Under the pieces are notes generated by a model. The model did not search any database. It saw nothing but the letters and a program-made list of their open reading frames with translations, and was not told where the DNA came from. Both the position numbers and the translations under genes were made by a program. DNA of 64,000 nucleotides. Source: Numida meleagris. Its lineage: Eukaryota; Chordata; Aves; Galliformes; Numididae. Of this stretch, positions 22,225 through 33,010 are shown in pieces. The DNA lies in assembly GCF_002078875.1 (NCBI RefSeq), contig NC_034414.1, positions 23,738,616 through 23,802,615 on the forward strand. The letters run 5' to 3'. Each line of letters opens with the position of its first letter. Within the stretch, counting starts at the first letter, position 1.

Positions 22225-24789
22225 CATAACATGGAAGGTAGTAAGAAACTGTCCTCAAAATTCCAACTCTTTAATGCATTAAAGTTTACATATTGTTAAT
22301 GAGAGAGGAACAATGATGAAATTTATGTATGGATTGGTTTCCCCTAAACACTGTGTCTGGAGTACAGTTCTGGTATTTACCAAGCATACTCAGTATGTTC
22401 TAAGTTATGTGAAGCAGAATCTTACAGTCTCTCTGACAAACTTTTTGCTGTGAATTAAAAGCATGATTTTATGCTTGTTGAAATCCTTGGTTAAGCTTCC
22501 ATCGACTCTGCTGACCTAGACTGAAGTTCAAATGGAAATGCAAGACACAACCCCACATTACCTTGAATTCTCTGAACATTACTCTTAGTTAAACGTTACA
22601 TTTTAAATACTGTTAAAGTATGCTAAAACTGCAATGACATGGGCATGAGTGTATATGACTGTGAGGGAGGTTGAATGTATGCGTGTAGATGTTTGAGTGG
22701 CTGAACTTAGACTTGCATGAAGTGTGGATGCAACTTTGGATCTTACTCCCACCTATGCCTTTATTCAGGTCTCACTTGGTGTAGGTAAGAAGCAATTAAT
22801 TTGTTCCCTGATTCACACTTATCAAGAAGTAATATGAGAGAGGGAGAGGTGTTAAGAGGCGTCTCTGATTCAGCCACCTGATAGGAAAGCAGATGGTTGA
22901 CATCTCTTATCAGGAAGACTCAAGGCTTGTGTGTGCTGGCAGTACTTGCCTAACCCATCGTGCCAGTGAAGCATAAGAACTGAATCATCTTCAAGAAAGA
23001 AAACACTCTTTATCTGTCTGTCTGCATTTTTACATGTCACTCGTCTCCATAGTGGCTGGGATTCTATAAACAAGAAACATTTGTAAGCTGAGGGGAATAT
23101 ACGTTTGTGTTTTTCACATCTGTTCCTATGACTCCTTGTTTCTCTTGCAGGTCCAATTCAGATACTCTATTATTTTTTTGAGAAAGAAAACTCAGTCCAT
23201 CAAAGATATTCTGGATATGGAGGTATAAGGTCACCTTTCTTTCTAGTTGTGTGATTGAGTTCCACCGCAAACTTTTTACCTGAACATGGAAACTATTGAT
23301 TACAAACCATATTAAGAGCATCAAAGACAGGCACAGGTCCTCAATTCTTTGGAATATGCTTCTCAGTGCCTGCAAAAATTAATTTAGGAGCCACAACTTC
23401 TTGCTTATCCACTTGAATGTGTTCGGAGAAGAAAAGTTATTAGGCTTGTGCCTTCAAACTGAATTCTTCTACTGGTAGCCTTTAACAGAACATTTTCCTT
23501 TTTTGATCTTCCTTTTTCTCTTCTTTTTTTTCCTGTGCCAGTTAAGGTATTAAACTGCGGTCTTCCTAAGGCTAGGCCACAGGCTACCTTTGCAATGCAG
23601 ACATTGTGCAAGGCCTGGGTAGCTGCCTTTTCACTGCAGGAAGGAGTCCAATCGGGAGTAGAAGAGGGTGTATTTGCATTATTTTTACATAGAAGATGCA
23701 AGGGAACCGGCAAGAGAGAGAGCAGAACCAGCTTGCAGGACGCCCAGGAGGAGTTACTGTCTCATAGAGAACATGAAGAAAGGTTGGTTTGTTTGTTTTT
23801 TTTCTCCGTAGTTTGAAAGTCAATTTACTTTCTTTGTTGTTGATGTTGACTCCCCTCCTTAGCCCCGACAACAAATATATAAATGGGTTTTCAGATGGAT
23901 CTCTACTTTGATCACTACATTACAAAGTGACTTTTTGCAGGATTTTTCATCTCGGCTTCTGAGTGTAGGCATTTAATGCAGCAAATGAACAAAAGGTGGA
24001 GAAAATGAAGTAACACACAGGCTCTGAATTGTTAACCTTTGTTTTATTGTGCTGTAAATGAAAACAATCATGGCAGCACAGCAGAAGACAATACGTGGAT
24101 TACTGTTTTCTCAAGAATTAGCGGGCTTTAACTTCAGAAACAATGTAAAGAACAGTACAGGACTTGAATATTTATGACATCTAAAAGTACATGTGGGTTC
24201 AAAGCAGTGGTGTCACCGCTTAGAAAATCTCAGGGAAGGCAACAAGGGAAAAGTGATAGCATAGCATAAAATATAAATCAATGCTAAAATTTCATGTAAT
24301 GTATTTAACATAGAGACCATCATTTACAAACTAGGTCACCAGCTGTGGGCCCCTCAGCTCTTTGGAAAATCAAACTGTTTCTTTTTACATCCAACAGTGA
24401 CTTCTGAGGCCGAACAGTCCATCTGCGTCTTCCTATATATGGGTAAAATCTTTGGTTTTAGCTTAACTGGCATTCCAAGCTACAGCCTCTTTGGTTCAGT
24501 AGTGATATTAAAAAGGGAACTGAAGTGGGTAATGTAGCAGTAAAATAATGACAGAAATTAAAAGAGCCATTGGAAAATCCCATAATCTGATGACACCAAA
24601 CCTGTGATTTTTATGTTGAACCCAGAACTCCATAGGGAACCACTTGCTTTTTTTCCCAGATTTTCTGGTTAGTTAAGGAAGCTCACTAGTAATGCAGAAT
24701 TTGGACAACAAAAATGCTGGCTTTGTAATGATCTTTCCAGTTAGACTTTTCTGAAATATATCGACTGCTGAACTAGAGGCTTGTAAGGT

Positions 24790-25905
24790 GTCACAAAAGA
24801 TCACCTAGTCCAGCCTGTGTTGCATCAAGGCTTAATTAGATCAAGGTTAGTACCAATAAGATGATCAAACTTTGTTCTTAAACAATTTCAGAAGAGATTC
24901 AGCAGTGCCCCTAGACAGTTCCAGTGTTAAGATATGCTTAGCTGGAATGCTGACTAGCAAAATCTTTTAAGTATTTCTTGTCACAAATCAAGTTGACTCT
25001 TTCGTGCCTTTCTACTGGAACCACAGAGGATAGCTGATCAACATCTCTATAATGAGCTTTTATGTATCAGGAAGCTGTATCTACTTGGAGCTTTTATTTT
25101 CTTGACTAGGCTAATCTAATTCCTTCAGCTTTTTCTCACAGGGTTTGTTTTATAAACTTCTAATTATTTTCTTGTTTCTCTTCATCTCTGTTTATATTTT
25201 AAGGTGTTCATCCAAGACCAGACACAGGATGATGCCTCTTGGGGCTTCATACCCTGCAAAGTTTAGAAACAAGACAAATTGTTTTGCTTGACACACCTTT
25301 TAATACATTCCAGAATGAAATGCAATTTTTAGCACCAGCATTGCACTGTTGATTTATATTGTTTGTTATACATATAGCCCTAATATGTTTTTTGCTATAT
25401 TTCTCCCCTGTCAGGAGTTCATATTTTATATTGATGATTGTTTCAGAATGATAATATTTCACATTTCTCATTACTGTTTTTTCCTTGTTGGTTTTTAGAC
25501 AATCTGTCCAACTGTCAATAGCATTTGAGATCTGTGATCTCATCCTTCCTAGCATTTGTGTTCCCATTGCCATTGTTTTGAGATTATCCAGTGTTGTTAG
25601 TATGGATTTTCAAGTATAAACATTGCATTGCTTAAGTCATCAGTAAACACACAAAACAAAACAGGGCTTAGGACAAGCCTTGAAAGGTAGCAATTGAAGT
25701 ACCTTGGAATTTTGGTAAATAACCACTGATGAACACTATGATTTTATTCTATCAAATGCCTATGGGCCTTTCACTAGTTTTATTTAAAACATGATTATGT
25801 GAAAATGTATTGTGAGATGGTGTCAAAAGCTGGACAACATTTACAGTGTCCATTGCCTTCTGCTTACCCACTGAGCTTAACAATGCTCCTAAGATGGAGG
25901 CTAGT
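24790..25905 (-). mobile_element. Ancient CR1/L3-like LINE, heavily decayed
   Basis: On the plus strand, blocks appear in the order expected for the complement of an old CR1/L3 element. First comes the 3' end (GATCACCTAGTCCAGCCTGT), then TGTTCTTAAACAATTTCAGA, then the region reading TTCATCCAAGACCAGACACA (compare the usual 'agaactggacacagtactcc' block). Further on is the reverse-transcriptase part, with ACAGGGCTTAGGACAAGCCT near 25.67 kb and AGATGGTGTCAAAAGCTGGA near 25.82 kb (complement of the FDTVPH-like motif). Divergence is much higher than in the CR1 copies at 10.5 and 12.5 kb. The middle, around 25.25-25.60 kb, is hard to align by eye and may include other sequence. Confidence 0.6.
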
Positions 25906-26439
25906 CTGACACAAATGCATCTTGCTCCTATTAAATTAATTCATATTATGTTATATATTTTAAGCATGAATTTTGCAAGCCTCTGTGAACATAACACTTA
26001 AGCTACAACAGAAGTTTTTACTAGGAAATTTCCTTCTAGAAGGTTTCTTCTAGTAAATTGAGGTGTGTAGAAGCATCTTCCCAAAGAAGGGCTATTTGAA
26101 TACTTTGAAGTACTTTGAAAGGTAAAAGCGAAATTGCCCATCACGTCTTTCTCTTTTTCTACTACTTATTCAAGCCTTTGTGGTTTAAAAAATAGTTAAT
26201 CTTCTCTAATAATCCTACGTGTTTCCTTTCTTCCTCTTCCAATGACATAGTGTCATTGGTTCTGTTTTTCCTGACAGAGTCGCTATGTTCTGAAAATAAT
26301 GGTAACTGCTATGTTATTTCATAGTAGTTAATTTCTCTCATTCAATTTATTTAATCTTGTGATTTTGGGGGGGTAGAAATTGTGACATGAAATGATTATG
26401 ATGATGATAGCCTTCTCCCTGTTGACTTTATATTGCCTG

Positions 26440-26510
26440 TTTTATTTGATTCAGTGTATTGTCATGTCAGCTAATCATTAATTATATTTTAATTACTTCT
26501 TTCTCACTTC
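26440..26510. promoter_or_regulatory. Candidate homeodomain/PBX-type cluster
   Basis: A compact run has TTTATTTGATTCAGTG, GTCATGTCAGCTAATCATTA and ATTATATTTTAATTAC. It combines TGTCA-type (MEIS/PBX-like) and TAAT-type core motifs in unique DNA about 2.1 kb upstream of the LRP4 CpG island. Function is inferred from motif density only. Confidence 0.25.
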
Positions 26511-28139
26511 TATGTTATATAGATATGTTATATATCACTTATCAGTGATCTATATGTTATTACAAGTTACGTAATGTTCCTCATAACTGTGGGTAAAATA
26601 AAATGCACACCTTGTGCAAGTGTTAAAATGCATTCTGATATGTGTATAGTCTGTCTAAAACCTATTTGGCTGGAGAGAGGCACGTACTGAGCATTCAGTT
26701 CAATTTTACTGGCAGCGTTTAGCAACTTTTCTAATGTTTTTTCACCATAAATGTCCATTTTGCACTGCATCAATCTGCTTTACAGTTACTCTCCAAAGAT
26801 CTCATATGGAATCAAGGCTGTATTCAGTCGTAGTTTTGTATCAACAGATGGGTAACTGAGAGGTTTGGAATATAAATTCCCACTTCTCTACTGCAGCTGA
26901 TCTGGGAAATTGTTGTGAAAGTCAGAATAATACTATGTGCTTCTCTAACATTTCTCCATGGGATTTCAGAATGATTTGTAAGTCAGAGATATAATTACAG
27001 GGAATTTGAGCATGGACAGGAAACTGATTTGCCAGAATGCAGGCGCAAGTTACAGAGGACTGGTAAACACACTTTAACAAACACAAGTGGGTAAAAACTC
27101 TGTTCCTTAGGGAAAGAAGGACTGGAGAAATAACAAGTGAACTTTTTTGTGTTTATGACAATATTTTTCAAGAAGCTTTTCTTTCAAACTTGAGAAAACA
27201 CTCCTCTCAACTACTGAAAACTGCTCCATGACCTAGGTATATAATTATCAGGAAGTTCTGGGCCCCGTGTCTGTGCTTTATCATGTGCAGTACTTTGGTT
27301 TTAAAAAGTCTCATAAGCTTCTGTGAGCCTGAAGTCAGCAGGGCTTCTCTGATTTATACCACCTGAAGATCCAGCCTCAGTAGAGAATACAGCTTTATAT
27401 GAGCTTTGGCTGTGTTGCCCTATAGTTTTAGGGGGAAGCAATAGTGTAGGGGTTTGGCATGCTGGCCGGTCAACTGTTGCCCTGCGGAGTGTTGTTAACA
27501 TTTTATCACCTTTAACTTCACCCTTCTGTTCCCAGATCTTCCACTTCAATCATCTTGGAGCTGTTTCTCTTAAATTAATTGCTTACTCTTTTAGTGGCTC
27601 AATGTGTCATTGTTTCCAAGTCAGTGTCAGTATAGAGAGGCTTTTTAATCTTCCCATCCAATCACTCCCTCTTGGCTATCTTTTTCAGTTGTTACTCTTT
27701 GGCAATTTTGTACACTTTATTTATCAAATGTGCAGGATTTGGCTCCGTGGTGGAGGTATTATTACGCTCATACTATGTGGAGTGGGTCTGTTCTCATCTT
27801 GAAGCAGTGATTCAGCATATAAAAAAAAGAGACTTCCACTCCAACCTGCTCTCCAGTTTGGGGCCATATATTGTAAATTTATGCTTGGTTTGCTTCTTAT
27901 GGTGTTCCTGTTCTTGGGAGTTCTTCCCACCAAAGCTGTTTTGGATTACTATTTTTTTTTTCTTTAGATTGAACTCAGTTCATCAAGAATCAGCCCTTCC
28001 TTTCATTTTCTGTTGACATTTAAAAAAATATCTTTTGTCTTCGCTGTTTTACACTTAATTAATAGGAATGGCAGAATTGTCTCCATCACATGCTGTGCTG
28101 TTTACTTGCTCTTGTGATTCTTTAAAGGAGAGGAATAAT

Positions 28140-28400
28140 TGCAGTTTCCTCTGGATTCATCTTTGTGAAGGCTTTAAATGAGACCGTTCCTAACGCTGCC
28201 CCTTTGGTGTCAATTTGACAAAGTTCCCATCTTCCCCTGTGGTCCAGAGTTTGGAGTATCTGAATCAGCCATCCATCCAAATTAATACTTTGAAAGCAAC
28301 TGAGATTAATTACTTAAAAAGGTTTCTCGCATTGCCAACTCTATGTATTAAAATGTCAAATACTACCACAGAGGATCATAAAACTGGCTTTAACATCCAG
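28140..28400. promoter_or_regulatory. Candidate conserved block upstream of the LRP4 promoter
   Basis: This is a non-repetitive stretch of mixed composition just upstream of the CpG island, including CCAAATTAATACTTTGAAAG (TCF/LEF-like CTTTGA) and GAGATTAATTACTTAAAAAG. It holds a small 62-codon open frame with no recognisable homology. Its position suggests a proximal regulatory element of LRP4. This is inference. Confidence 0.25.
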
Positions 28401-28551
28401 TGAGAGCCTGTCTGCTTCTAAGCGCAATGCAGAAACCAGGAGGCGCATAAGACAATTGTCCAAATGTTAATTTCTACTCACATGGGCTCTGACCCAAGCG
28501 TTTTTTTAGGGGTAGCAGAGATTCCTACATCATCAGCTGTCCCCGGACAGC

Positions 28552-28559
28552 TATAAAGG
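28552..28559 (+). promoter_or_regulatory. LRP4: TATA-like element at the edge of the LRP4 CpG island
   Basis: TATAAAGG occurs in the context GACAGCTATAAAGGAAACG, about 590 bases upstream of the LRP4 start codon and just before GC content climbs. If used, transcription would begin near 28.58-28.59 kb, giving a leader of about 560 bases. CpG-island genes often start without a TATA box, so it may be incidental. Confidence 0.35.
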
Positions 28560-28569
28560 AAACGCTAAA

Positions 28570-29830
28570 TATCAGATGATTTGCCGTGCGCGGCGGGTAA
28601 AATCACTCTCGGAGACTGCAGCACGTGCGATTAGGCACGGAACTCGGGAACGAGGTACTCGGAGGCTCTCAGTGTCGGAGGGGCGTGTGGCAAAGGGCGT
28701 TGGGACAGGTAGAGAGGACTCTGCCTTCGGTGCGGCGGCGCAGGTCGGGAAGCGATCGCCCTGCCAGCGGCGGGCAGCCCGCAGCGATGCTCCTGGGCGG
28801 CGCTGCCGGGTGTGGGGAGCCGCCGGGAGGGGCCGTCCTCGGGGGCGGCGAAGGGCGGGGGTCCCGCAGCGCAGCCGCCGCCCCGGGGCCGCCCGTGCCG
28901 CGCGGAAAGTTTGCGAAGTGCCTGGGCGCTGGGGGGAGCGGGGCGGGGGCTGCCCCCGGCGGGGCTCCTCCTCCGGGGCCGGGCCTGGGCCGGGCGGAGC
29001 GGGGAGCGAGCCCCCAACCCCGGAGCTGCCGCGGCTGAGGAGGGAGTGAGCGGGCGGCGGTGCGCGGGACCGGGGCGCAGCGCACAGGGGGAGCCCGGGA
29101 CGCGGTCGCGGGCGGTCCGGGCGCGGGGCCGGGGCGCTGCCACCATGAGGCGGCGCGGCGGGGGCTCCCTCTCGCCCGCGCCTCCGCGGCTCCTGCTGCT
29201 GCTGCTGGGAGCGCTGCTCCGCGCCAGAGGTAAGCGCCTTGCAGCGGCGTCCCCTGGCCCGCGGGGCCCGGCTGAGCCTGGGCGCGGGGAGCCTCGCCCG
29301 CGCGGGTGCGCCCCGCGCCGCTCACCTGCCCGCGCCCCGCAGCCCTGCCAAGCGCCGCGCTTTGTCCCTGCCCCGTCCCGTCGCCGGACGCGGGACCGCG
29401 CGCCTTCCCCTGCCCCACGGGAAGCTGGAGGCGGCACGGCCGGGGGTCCCGGGGCAGCGCTGCCACGGCCGGGCGGAGCCGGAGGGTACCGCCGCCCACG
29501 CGGCCGCTGCTCCCCGCGAAAGTTCGGCGGCGGCGGGCCCGGGCTTTGTTCCCGCGGGGCGAGCGGCGCGCCGGGCCGGGGCGGGCGCACAGGTTGCCTC
29601 GGAGGCTGCCGTGCCCGGCGTGTCGGGACAGCCGCCGCTCCGCAGCAGGAATGCGGCCGCGCACCCGCCGCGCCGGGCCCCTTAAAGGCGCAGCCCGGCT
29701 CCGACGCGGCGCCCCGGGCTACCTGCCTCGGCGGGCACCGAGAGCGCTCCCGCTGCGCTCGGCACGGCACGGCCGGGGCTGGAGCGCACCAAAAATAGTG
29801 GCGGCGGGGCCGGTGAAGGGGTCGGCCGTA
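28570..29830. promoter_or_regulatory. LRP4: CpG island and promoter region of LRP4
   Basis: This 1.26-kb block is extremely rich in G, C and CpG. It contains a CACGTG E-box (28622-28627), GC-box-like sites (GGGGGCGGCG near 28.84 kb, GGGGCGGGGG near 28.94 kb) and NRF1-like TGCGCGG segments. It covers the presumed transcription start, leader, first coding exon and the start of intron 1. Because stop codons are rare in such DNA, long frames (up to 379 codons on minus and 328 on plus) run through it; apart from the 28 codons of LRP4 exon 1 these are not real genes. Confidence 0.88.
29145..29229 (+). CDS. LRP4: LRP4 coding exon 1 (signal peptide of LDL receptor-related protein 4)
   Basis: The ATG at 29145 sits in an almost perfect Kozak context (GCCACCATGA). 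It encodes 28 residues starting MRRRGGGS, with a Pro/Arg stretch, six leucines in a row and GALLRAR, then one base of a split Gly codon before the GTAAGC donor at 29230. This is a classic n-region plus hydrophobic h-region signal peptide. The human LRP4 start as I recall it (MRRQWGALLLGALLCAHG) shares MRR, LLLGALL and the same phase-1 exon end. LRP4 is a large single-pass receptor (about 1,905 residues in human) with LDL class A, EGF-like and beta-propeller domains. It binds agrin and activates MuSK at the neuromuscular junction, and it modulates Wnt/BMP signalling in bone, limb and kidney. Identity rests on this peptide plus its divergent position next to CSTPP1, as in human 11p11.2. Confidence 0.88.
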
Positions 29831-30730
29831 GTCCTAGCGAGTGGGGCAGCAGTTCCGTGATGTTTAGTCGGTGGAAACTTATCTTTGTGGCTGCCCTACC
29901 AACTGGAAAGCAATTGCTTCCTCTTGCGCGCTAACGTTTTATTTTACAAGGGTGCCCGGTGGTGAAAACATCTGAACGCTTCTTGGAATTGTTTATGAAG
30001 AGTTGGGAAGCTTTGGGGGGAGGGGAGCTGTGTACCTCACTTTCCTCCCCTCGCTCCTCCAGCAGCTGCTGTATAATTTCACCCATAACTTTCCTCCCAT
30101 GCTTCTCCAAAATTACAGGAAGCATTTGCAGTAGTGCTGCTGACCTCCATCATTCTGCAAGTATTGCCTCTGGGGCACAGTCACATGGGGTTTGGCTTTC
30201 AAGTAATATTATTTCTCTTCCAACAAGAGACCTAATTGCAGGCAGTTTTGACAAAGGTGTGAAACCAGCTTGGAGAGGCTGAGTGCAGTTCTGAGTATCG
30301 GAAAACCTGCTTTTTGGAAACAAGAGGTGCTCTTAATATCCTAAGTGCCGCACAGGTACTTAAATGCAGTCTGGGGTGAGAAGGGTCTAAAGTATGGGTC
30401 TTAGCATGGATGCAGATCTGGATGTGTTTTATTTTGGCTGTTACCCAGGTGCTCCTAGTTAATGTGTCTGGGCTGTTAACAGCCATGTGGGGGATTTCTG
30501 TTTGCGAAGTGCAGGTTTGCTTGTAGATGGTTGTGCCTTGATGTCTCTGGGATGCTTTTTATGGCACTTTGTCTCCCTTTCAAGTAGTTCTCCCAACACT
30601 GCCCTTTCCCCTATCCTCTTGTCAAGTGAACGTGCGTTTATGGTTGGATGTGCCAACTTCTTCCAGAATTGAACATCTTTTTCCATTCTGGGATGAAATC
30701 TTTTGCAGTAAGGGCACGATTTCTGAACAA

Positions 30731-30752
30731 TGTTTTTTTTTTTTTTTTTTTT
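30731..30752. repeat. Poly(T) run
   Basis: About 22 consecutive T in LRP4 intron 1, followed by CCTTTTGAAGG. It could be the tail of a minus-oriented retroposon, but no body is recognisable next to it. Confidence 0.85.
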
Positions 30753-32294
30753 CCTTTTGAAGGTAGGAAAAAGATAAGGAGGTGTCAGGAAGGAGGTGGC
30801 AGAGAAGATGCAGGCTTTGTGGCATGTAGCTGCTCCTAGTTCCCACCTGCTAGCATCTGCAGAGATTTATTTCCATCGTTCCGTAGAAGTGCCTGTGAGG
30901 TTGATGTACAGCTTAACTGTCATAAAGCATCCACAGCCACAGAATTCACAATTGCAAACAGGTAAATTACAGGAAATGTTGAAAGCACTTGATCATTTTC
31001 TGCTGTACCTCAGTGCACGTGCAGGTAGAGCAAACAAATCTGCAAGATTGAACTTTGACCATCTGTTAGTGGAGAAGTCTGTGCCAGAACAAAAAGCAGG
31101 TCTGCAAGTATTGTGAGCTCTTGGGGAAAGTGTCTCATGGGTAAAAACGGGCATAGAGGGAGAGAGTTAATGGTGTACATTGCTGGGTGCATCATTACAA
31201 AGAAGGGCTCGAAGGTATGATGCTCTATGTGAGCAGAAGTGCAGAATGTCACAGAACCTGTCTAGGTGATGTGCTTGATGTTCTAGCTCGTGAAGCTCTG
31301 CCAGAAGAATAATACCAGAGCTTCACCCTCCTAAACATCTTGGCTACGCATTTGAGTCACAGACTTGAATGTGATGCCTCTGTAGAAGTGTAGTTTGTAT
31401 GGGAGTTAAGATCTCCTCTACCTGTGCTTGGCACCACTACTGATTGTGCAGCTCTGAGCCAGATGCAAAACTCTTGTATTCCTTGTGTCTGTGTAGAGCT
31501 GGTAAAAACTCTGTTTCCTGGTTATTCTGAGAGTACTTGAGTTTGCTGATGATCAGATTGGACGATATTCCCAACTCATGATGATCATGATATTGATCTT
31601 GACCATTTTGTCAAAGTGGTGCAGTAATGGCACCAAGTAAGGTCCCCTACCTATAAAATGAAAAGTAAGATGCTGCAAGAGACTGAAAAGTGTTGAGGTT
31701 TTCTTTGTTTTTGTTGTTACTTTTTGTTGTTTTTAAACAATTCCACATCAATTAAAACAAGGTAGCAATGGTGGAAAAGCATAAGGCATAATCCTTCAGT
31801 ATGAAGTTAACATTATCATTTCATTTATTTAATGTAGATATAAACATTCTTTTATGTTCTTGTTCAAAAGCTTTTATTTCTGTACTTCAGGACTGCTTTT
31901 TGCAGGAGAGAATCACTTCCTGCATCCTGATACGCAGGTATATGCAGCAACCAAAGTACTAGGTTCTTATTTACATAAAATGCTTGCGTTTCCAGAGCGT
32001 CTAGTGAACCTTGAAGAGGGATGTTCTGTTCTTGTGGGCCACAAAATTTCAGAAAACTTGGAGATGTTCCTCTACAGTATGTTCATTGAAGTTACAAAAT
32101 AAAATGTGGTTGTGTATAAAGATTATCCAGTTGTTTGTAGTTCAAACCTGAAAGCAGTACTTGATGTATATTGACTCAGAAAAGAAATAGAAGTGATTAT
32201 ACTTTAACTTCTAAAAGCCCTGTGATTCTGGTGAAATTAACATAAAAAAAAATTAAAAAATTTGTTCTATGGAAATGATCTGCCGTCTGATAGT

Positions 32295-32440
32295 CCTCTT
32301 CAATTTTCCTATGCTCTTGTGAAATAGGCAAATATTATTCTTGTTTTGTAAATGTGGGAAATGAAGTGGAAATTATCTTGCCCAAGGCCAACTCCATTTG
32401 CCCTAGAATGCAACTTACCATTGAACACAAGAGAATATAT
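32295..32440 (+). mobile_element. MIR-like ancient SINE fragment
   Basis: The segment CCTATGCTCTTGTGAAATAG, then AAATATTATTCTTGTTTTGT, then AAATGTGGGAAATGAAGTGG, then ATCTTGCCCAAGGCCAACTC follows the MIR core/3' order. In MIR this is 'cctatgaggtaggtactattattatccccattttacagatgaggaaactgag', ending 'cttgcccaaggtca'. MIR copies predate the bird-mammal split, and those left in birds are few and degraded. Orientation is plus. Confidence 0.65.
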
Positions 32441-32779
32441 GCTTCATAACACTTATAAAGCTGATAAAGAGATGTTATCTTGAAAACCAGTCAAGGTTTT
32501 AAAAATGCATTAAATAAGTGCATGTCCTCCACCTTGATTGAATTCCTGTGCTACTTGTGATTTTGTCTATTTCTCATTTTTTTATGATTCTATTTCTTTT
32601 GCTGATGACCAAAAAATTCTTAAAACAGCAGAAACTTTCTTGACTCTCCATCAGAAAAAATGAATTACAAGTGAAGTGTTGTCAAAAGATGCGTACTCTA
32701 AAAGTAGACAATTCATTTCTTTAGTTCTCTGTTATTTCCAACGTAGTTATTTGTAATGTTCTCTCAGCAGGTTTCACGT

Positions 32780-33010
32780 AACGTGGTGGGATATACACAC
32801 ACAAAGTTAAGCTAACCATCGTCCTTTAAGGAGGTCTGGCTTCACCTGATCTAACATCCAGAGATGGAGCTCTGGCATGCTGCAAGCCCACTCGATTAAC
32901 TGGCGTACCATATTTACTGGTTGTCTGTATTTCACACTGATCACGGTAGAGAAAGCTAATTGTAATTGTCGTCCATTAACCTAATGAGCTTGATGGTTCA
33001 GTTCTTGCTT
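32780..33010. promoter_or_regulatory. LRP4: Candidate conserved non-coding block in LRP4 intron 1
   Basis: This is unique sequence of balanced composition with GAAAGCTAATTGTAATTGTC, CCATTAACCTAATGAGC and CACTGATCACGG. The paired TAATTG motifs are homeodomain-like (LHX/MSX/DLX type). LRP4 has tissue-specific roles in limb, tooth and muscle, so an intronic enhancer would be expected somewhere in this intron. The assignment is by motif content only. Confidence 0.25.

Larger units (their letters stand above)
14621..28570. other. Intergenic region between CSTPP1 and LRP4
   Basis: About 14 kb separates the two divergent promoters. Contents that I can support are a solo ERV LTR (15444-15990), an A22 run (16957-16978), a deleted mariner (21683-22224), a decayed CR1/L3-like LINE (about 24.79-25.90 kb), and AT-rich unique blocks with clustered TAAT-type motifs near 19.28-19.56, 26.44-26.51 and 28.14-28.40 kb. 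I see no protein-coding exon on either strand. The frames at 15.1-15.9, 16.5-16.8 and 23.4-23.9 kb lack splice context, conservation clues or domains. An unannotated non-coding RNA cannot be excluded. Confidence 0.8.

Noticed and set aside
23405..23874. Overlapping frames of 93-102 codons on both strands
   Set aside because: No consistent strand, no domain and no clear exon boundaries. An unannotated non-coding RNA remains possible but unsupported.
28631..29798. Very long overlapping frames (379 and 331 codons on minus, 328 on plus) in the CpG island
   Set aside because: Stops are rare in CG-rich DNA. The frames overlap on both strands, are Pro/Arg/Gly/Ala-rich without domains, and one crosses the LRP4 donor site. 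Only codons from 29145 to 29229 are supported.
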